Below, piece after piece: positions 61,564 to 64,000 of a stretch of DNA of 64,000 bases. The notes under the pieces were generated by a model. It ran no database searches. It had not been told where the DNA came from and saw only the letters and a program-made list of their open reading frames with translations. Origin of the DNA: Zobellia laminariae (GTDB taxonomy: Bacteria > Bacteroidota > Bacteroidia > Flavobacteriales > Flavobacteriaceae). Location of the stretch: positions 496,001 to 560,000 of the forward strand of contig NZ_RCNS01000003.1 in NCBI RefSeq assembly GCF_009725995.1, given 5' to 3'. The number at the start of each line of letters is the position of its first letter. Positions within the stretch are counted from its first letter, which is position 1. A program made the translations under genes and the position numbers.

Positions 61564-62403
61564 ATGAAAAAGGAAATCGACATTATAAAATCATCCGGTG
61601 CAAAGGCCCATTTTTCTATGGATAAGCTCCGCAACTCCCTTAAACACACAGGAGCAAATCACGAGTTGGTTGAGCATATTGTTGATCAAGTTCGCGATGA
61701 ACTTTATGAAGGCATTTCTACCAATGAAATTTACAACCGAGCCTTTGCCTTATTGAAAAAAAAGAAATCCGTTTTTGCTTCAAAATATAAACTCAAAAAG
61801 GCGATTTATGAGTTAGGACCAACGGGGTTTCCTTTTGAACGTTTTATTGGAGCCCTTTTGACTTATTCCGGTTATGAGACCAAAATAGGCATTGTTATGG
61901 ACGGTATTTGTGTTACTCATGAAATTGATGTCGTAGCCGAGAAAAATGAAACCGTAACCATTATTGAATGTAAGTTTCATAGTGAAGAAGGTCGCAATTG
62001 CAATGTTAAAGTACCGCTCTATATACATTCTCGCTACAATGATGTAAAGGCACATTGGAAGACCAAAACAACTGAAACCAAAACCCTAAACCCCGGTTGG
62101 GTAGTGACCAACACTCGTTTTACTTCAGATGCCATAAAATATGGTAAGTGCGTTAATTTATACCTTTTAAGTTGGGATTACCCTTTAAACGATGGTATCA
62201 AAGACCGTATTGACAGGCTTGGTCTATACCCCATTACCGTTTCTACCATATTGACCAATCGTGAAAAACAATTCTTGTTAAGTAGAGATGTGGTTCTCTG
62301 CCGGGATCTATGGAAAGAAAAATTCTTGTTGGACCATTTGGGAATATCTAACACGCGTAAGGCAAAAATATTAAGCGAGGTTGAACAACTCTGTAATCTT
62401 TAA
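61564..62403 (+). CDS. ATP-cone plus PD-(D/E)xK endonuclease-like fusion
   Basis: The 279-aa protein starts with an ATP-cone domain (residues about 1-90: IIKSSGAKAHFSMDKLRNSL, IVDQVRDELYEGISTNEIYN), a regulator usually seen in ribonucleotide reductase. The middle is a restriction-endonuclease-like core related to Mrr_cat: FERFIGALLTYSGYETK, D122 in THEIDVVAE and E135-x-K137 in TIIECKFHS. The C-terminal part includes a helical SNTRKAKILSEVEQ. The fusion suggests nucleotide-sensing control of a nuclease. It overlaps nothing but is separated by only three bases from the MBL gene, so the two are surely co-transcribed. The target is unknown. Confidence 0.85.
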   Translation: MKKEIDIIKSSGAKAHFSMDKLRNSLKHTGANHELVEHIVDQVRDELYEGISTNEIYNRAFALLKKKKSVFASKYKLKKAIYELGPTGFPFERFIGALLTYSGYETKIGIVMDGICVTHEIDVVAEKNETVTIIECKFHSEEGRNCNVKVPLYIHSRYNDVKAHWKTKTTETKTLNPGWVVTNTRFTSDAIKYGKCVNLYLLSWDYPLNDGIKDRIDRLGLYPITVSTILTNREKQFLLSRDVVLCRDLWKEKFLLDHLGISNTRKAKILSEVEQLCNL

Positions 62404-62406
62404 GCT

Positions 62407-63777
62407 ATGAACAAAGTAAAAATTCACTTTTTGGGTGCCTCTGGCACAGTAACCGGATCAAAGTTTTACCTAGAAACACCAGAACTCAATGTAATGGTAG
62501 ACTGTGGAATGTATCAAGGTTTAAAAGAATTACGGCAATTGAACTGGGAACCCTTACCTATTGATACCTCAAAAATTGATGTGGTCTTACTAACACATGG
62601 GCATTTAGATCATACAGGGTATCTTCCTAGATTGGTCATGCAAGGCTTTCATGGAAAGATAATAGGCACGCCCCCAACTTTGGCTATAACCGAAATCATA
62701 CTTTTGGATAGCGCCAAGATTCATGAAGAAGAGGCCGAACGTGCCAATAAAGAAGTTTATAGCAAACACGACCCTGCAAAACCTTTTTATACGCTTCGCG
62801 AAGCGGAAAGGGCAATAAATCTATTTTCTTCGGAAGAAAAAGATGAATGGATATCTCTTTCCGAACATGTTCGTTTCAGGTTCAATTTTAACGGGCATAT
62901 TATAGGCGCCACTTTTATAGAACTGGAGATTTTTGGAAAGCTATTTGTTTTTTCAGGTGATGTTGGTAGAGAACATGATCCCTTATTGGCACCACCAGAG
63001 CATCCAAAATGGGCAGATTATCTTTTTATTGAAAGTACATACGGGAACAAGTTACATCCGCAGGAAGATGTAGAACAAATCTTGGTTGACCTGGTCACTG
63101 AAACTATTAATCAAAGAGGAAACTTAATTATTCCATCCTTTGCCGTAGAGCGTTTACAGTCGCTCATGTACCTCTTATGGCAGTTATTTAAAAAGAACAG
63201 AATACCCAACATTCCTATTTTTATTGATAGTCCCATGGGTAATAATGTGTTATCTGTTTTTGAACAATTTCCCGAGTGGCACAAACTCTCAAGCAAAGAA
63301 TATGCGGCCATGTGCAGACACTTCAATATCATAAGCTCATATGCAGATACCTGGAAAACAATTGACGATGCTAGACCAAAAATAGTCATTGCCGGTAGCG
63401 GTATGGTTACTGGTGGAAGAGTGCTCACCTATTTAAAACAGCTAATGGGCCGTTCTTCAACAACAGTGTTAATGGTAGGCCACCAAGCTGAAGGCACTAG
63501 GGGCAAACAACTTTTAGAAGGCGCTTATGAGTTGAAATTATTTGGAAAATATTATCCTGTGAAATCAAAAATATATCACTTAGAAAGTCTCTCTGGTCAT
63601 GCAGACCAAAAGGAGCTTTTACATTGGATGCAAGATATTAAGAACATACCCGAAGAAGTTTTTCTTGTTCATGGTGAACCCTCTTCCCTAGATGCTTTTA
63701 GAGTAAAGATTCACGATGTATATAATTGGAACGTACACATTCCTAAACTGAACGAAATCAGAGAAATTCTTTTATAA
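62407..63777 (+). CDS. MBL-fold beta-CASP RNA hydrolase-like protein
   Basis: The 456-aa protein has the metallo-beta-lactamase motif HGHLDH (H64, H66, D68, H69) in LLTHGHLDHTGYLPRLV, and FVFSGDVGRE with the bridging Asp. The beta-CASP insert contains IFIDSPMGNNVLSVFEQF and VIAGSGMVTGGRVLTYLKQL, followed by VGHQAEGTRGKQLL. The C-terminal RMMBL part has SLSGHADQKELLHWM and EVFLVHGEPSSLDAF. This matches the RNA-processing exonuclease/endonuclease subfamily of MBL proteins. It is adjacent to the ATP-cone nuclease (three bases) and the MscS gene. RNA turnover during stress is a reasonable inference. Confidence 0.92.
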   Translation: MNKVKIHFLGASGTVTGSKFYLETPELNVMVDCGMYQGLKELRQLNWEPLPIDTSKIDVVLLTHGHLDHTGYLPRLVMQGFHGKIIGTPPTLAITEIILLDSAKIHEEEAERANKEVYSKHDPAKPFYTLREAERAINLFSSEEKDEWISLSEHVRFRFNFNGHIIGATFIELEIFGKLFVFSGDVGREHDPLLAPPEHPKWADYLFIESTYGNKLHPQEDVEQILVDLVTETINQRGNLIIPSFAVERLQSLMYLLWQLFKKNRIPNIPIFIDSPMGNNVLSVFEQFPEWHKLSSKEYAAMCRHFNIISSYADTWKTIDDARPKIVIAGSGMVTGGRVLTYLKQLMGRSSTTVLMVGHQAEGTRGKQLLEGAYELKLFGKYYPVKSKIYHLESLSGHADQKELLHWMQDIKNIPEEVFLVHGEPSSLDAFRVKIHDVYNWNVHIPKLNEIREILL

Positions 63778-63786
63778 TTAGGCACC

Positions 63787-63798
63787 TGACCCAAGTCA
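63787..63798. promoter_or_regulatory. Crp/Fnr-like palindrome 5
   Basis: TGACCCAAGTCA, a perfect TGAC-N4-GTCA dyad, ending 49 bases before the start of the last gene, the same spacing as before trxA. Confidence 0.55.
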
Positions 63799-63847
63799 TT
63801 GCCTACCAGTTTAACCAGTCTTAACTTTAATCTATATAACGAGAGCT

Positions 63848-64000
63848 ATGGTACCAAAAATGGAAACAGAAAAGTTAAATTGGACACGACAGAAAAACGA
63901 AGAGGAACTTTATAAGGAAACTGAGCAATGGAAATCAAGCCTTAAATTTTCGGATAATGCTATTCTTTTTGTAGAACGTTTATTGAATTCGTATGTTTTT
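63848..64000 (+). CDS. Hypothetical protein, cut by the window end
   Basis: ATG 63848 opens a frame that stays open to the last base (51 codons visible). It begins MVPKMETEKLNWTRQKNEEE and continues LYKETEQWKSSLKFSDNAIL and FVERLLNSYVF. The visible part is strongly helical and charged, without a signal peptide. No family is recognised from this fragment. It is the next gene after the MBL enzyme and has the palindrome at 63787 ahead of it. Confidence 0.6.
   Translation, partial: MVPKMETEKLNWTRQKNEEELYKETEQWKSSLKFSDNAILFVERLLNSYVF

Noticed and set aside
1..64000. tRNA, rRNA or CRISPR arrays
   Set aside because: No cloverleaf-like segments, rRNA stretches or regularly spaced short repeats were noticed when reading the window. 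This was not computed.

Overview
The window is a chromosomal segment of a marine Bacteroidota, most likely a flavobacterium (family Flavobacteriaceae). The evidence is a SusC/SusD pair, a giant hybrid two-component regulator, four S1 sulfatases in one polysaccharide utilization locus (PUL), many short lipoproteins with 'xxSC' lipoboxes, AT-rich DNA, and start codons that mostly lack Shine-Dalgarno sequences. No rRNA, tRNA, CRISPR array, transposase or integrase was recognised. Genus and species cannot be fixed from sequence reading alone.

Bases 1-25,800 are accessory DNA. The left end holds single genes (DUF3800, an abortive-infection C-terminal protein, a GIY-YIG protein with a cold-shock-like tail, a 65-aa protein, a lipoprotein, an SDR oxidoreductase, a biotinyl-like protein). 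These are separated by related non-coding elements of about 90-230 bp. Several of the genes are bracketed by short inverted repeats that touch the start or stop codon, so the DNA looks like gene cassettes, although no integrase is visible. Between them lie ordinary genes: a proline-specific peptidase pair (PepP plus a frameshifted DPP-IV), a peroxiredoxin, a PLP decarboxylase-like enzyme, an AraC regulator with an acyl-CoA dehydrogenase, and a cupin lipoprotein. At 17.6-20.6 kb lies a very AT-rich caspase-NACHT gene of the NLR-like type linked to phage defence, interrupted by a single frameshift. Small secreted proteins and lipoproteins follow, then a beta-helix lipoprotein.

Bases 25,800-30,550 carry a membrane LytTR regulator, an alpha/beta-hydrolase with a TPR tail (a decayed piece of the same gene lies upstream), a four-helix membrane protein, a lipoprotein and a zinc metallopeptidase. 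A 57-aa membrane microprotein here has a paralogue with a conserved leader 27 kb away.

Bases 30,578-49,026 are a PUL for a sulfated polysaccharide. SusC and SusD are followed on the minus strand by sulfatase, SGNH hydrolase, sulfatase, GH30 and PA14-sulfatase genes. Divergent from them are a 1,372-aa hybrid two-component sensor-regulator and a fourth sulfatase. Three strong intergenic hairpins split the minus-strand operon. The pathway implied is sensing by the hybrid regulator, import by SusC/D, desulfation by the sulfatases and hydrolysis by GH30.

Bases 49,030-64,000 look like an envelope, stress and redox block: L,D-transpeptidase and SpoIIAA-like protein, an HlyD/FtsX/LolD-type efflux operon, a P-type cation ATPase, uracil phosphoribosyltransferase, a thioredoxin plus di-haem lipoprotein operon, two UspA proteins, an MscS channel, an ATP-cone/endonuclease fusion, a beta-CASP RNA hydrolase and a truncated gene at the edge. 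Five palindromes of the form TGAC-N4-GTCA (or close) precede genes here. Four of them lie 45-52 nt before start codons, suggesting a shared Crp/Fnr-type regulon.
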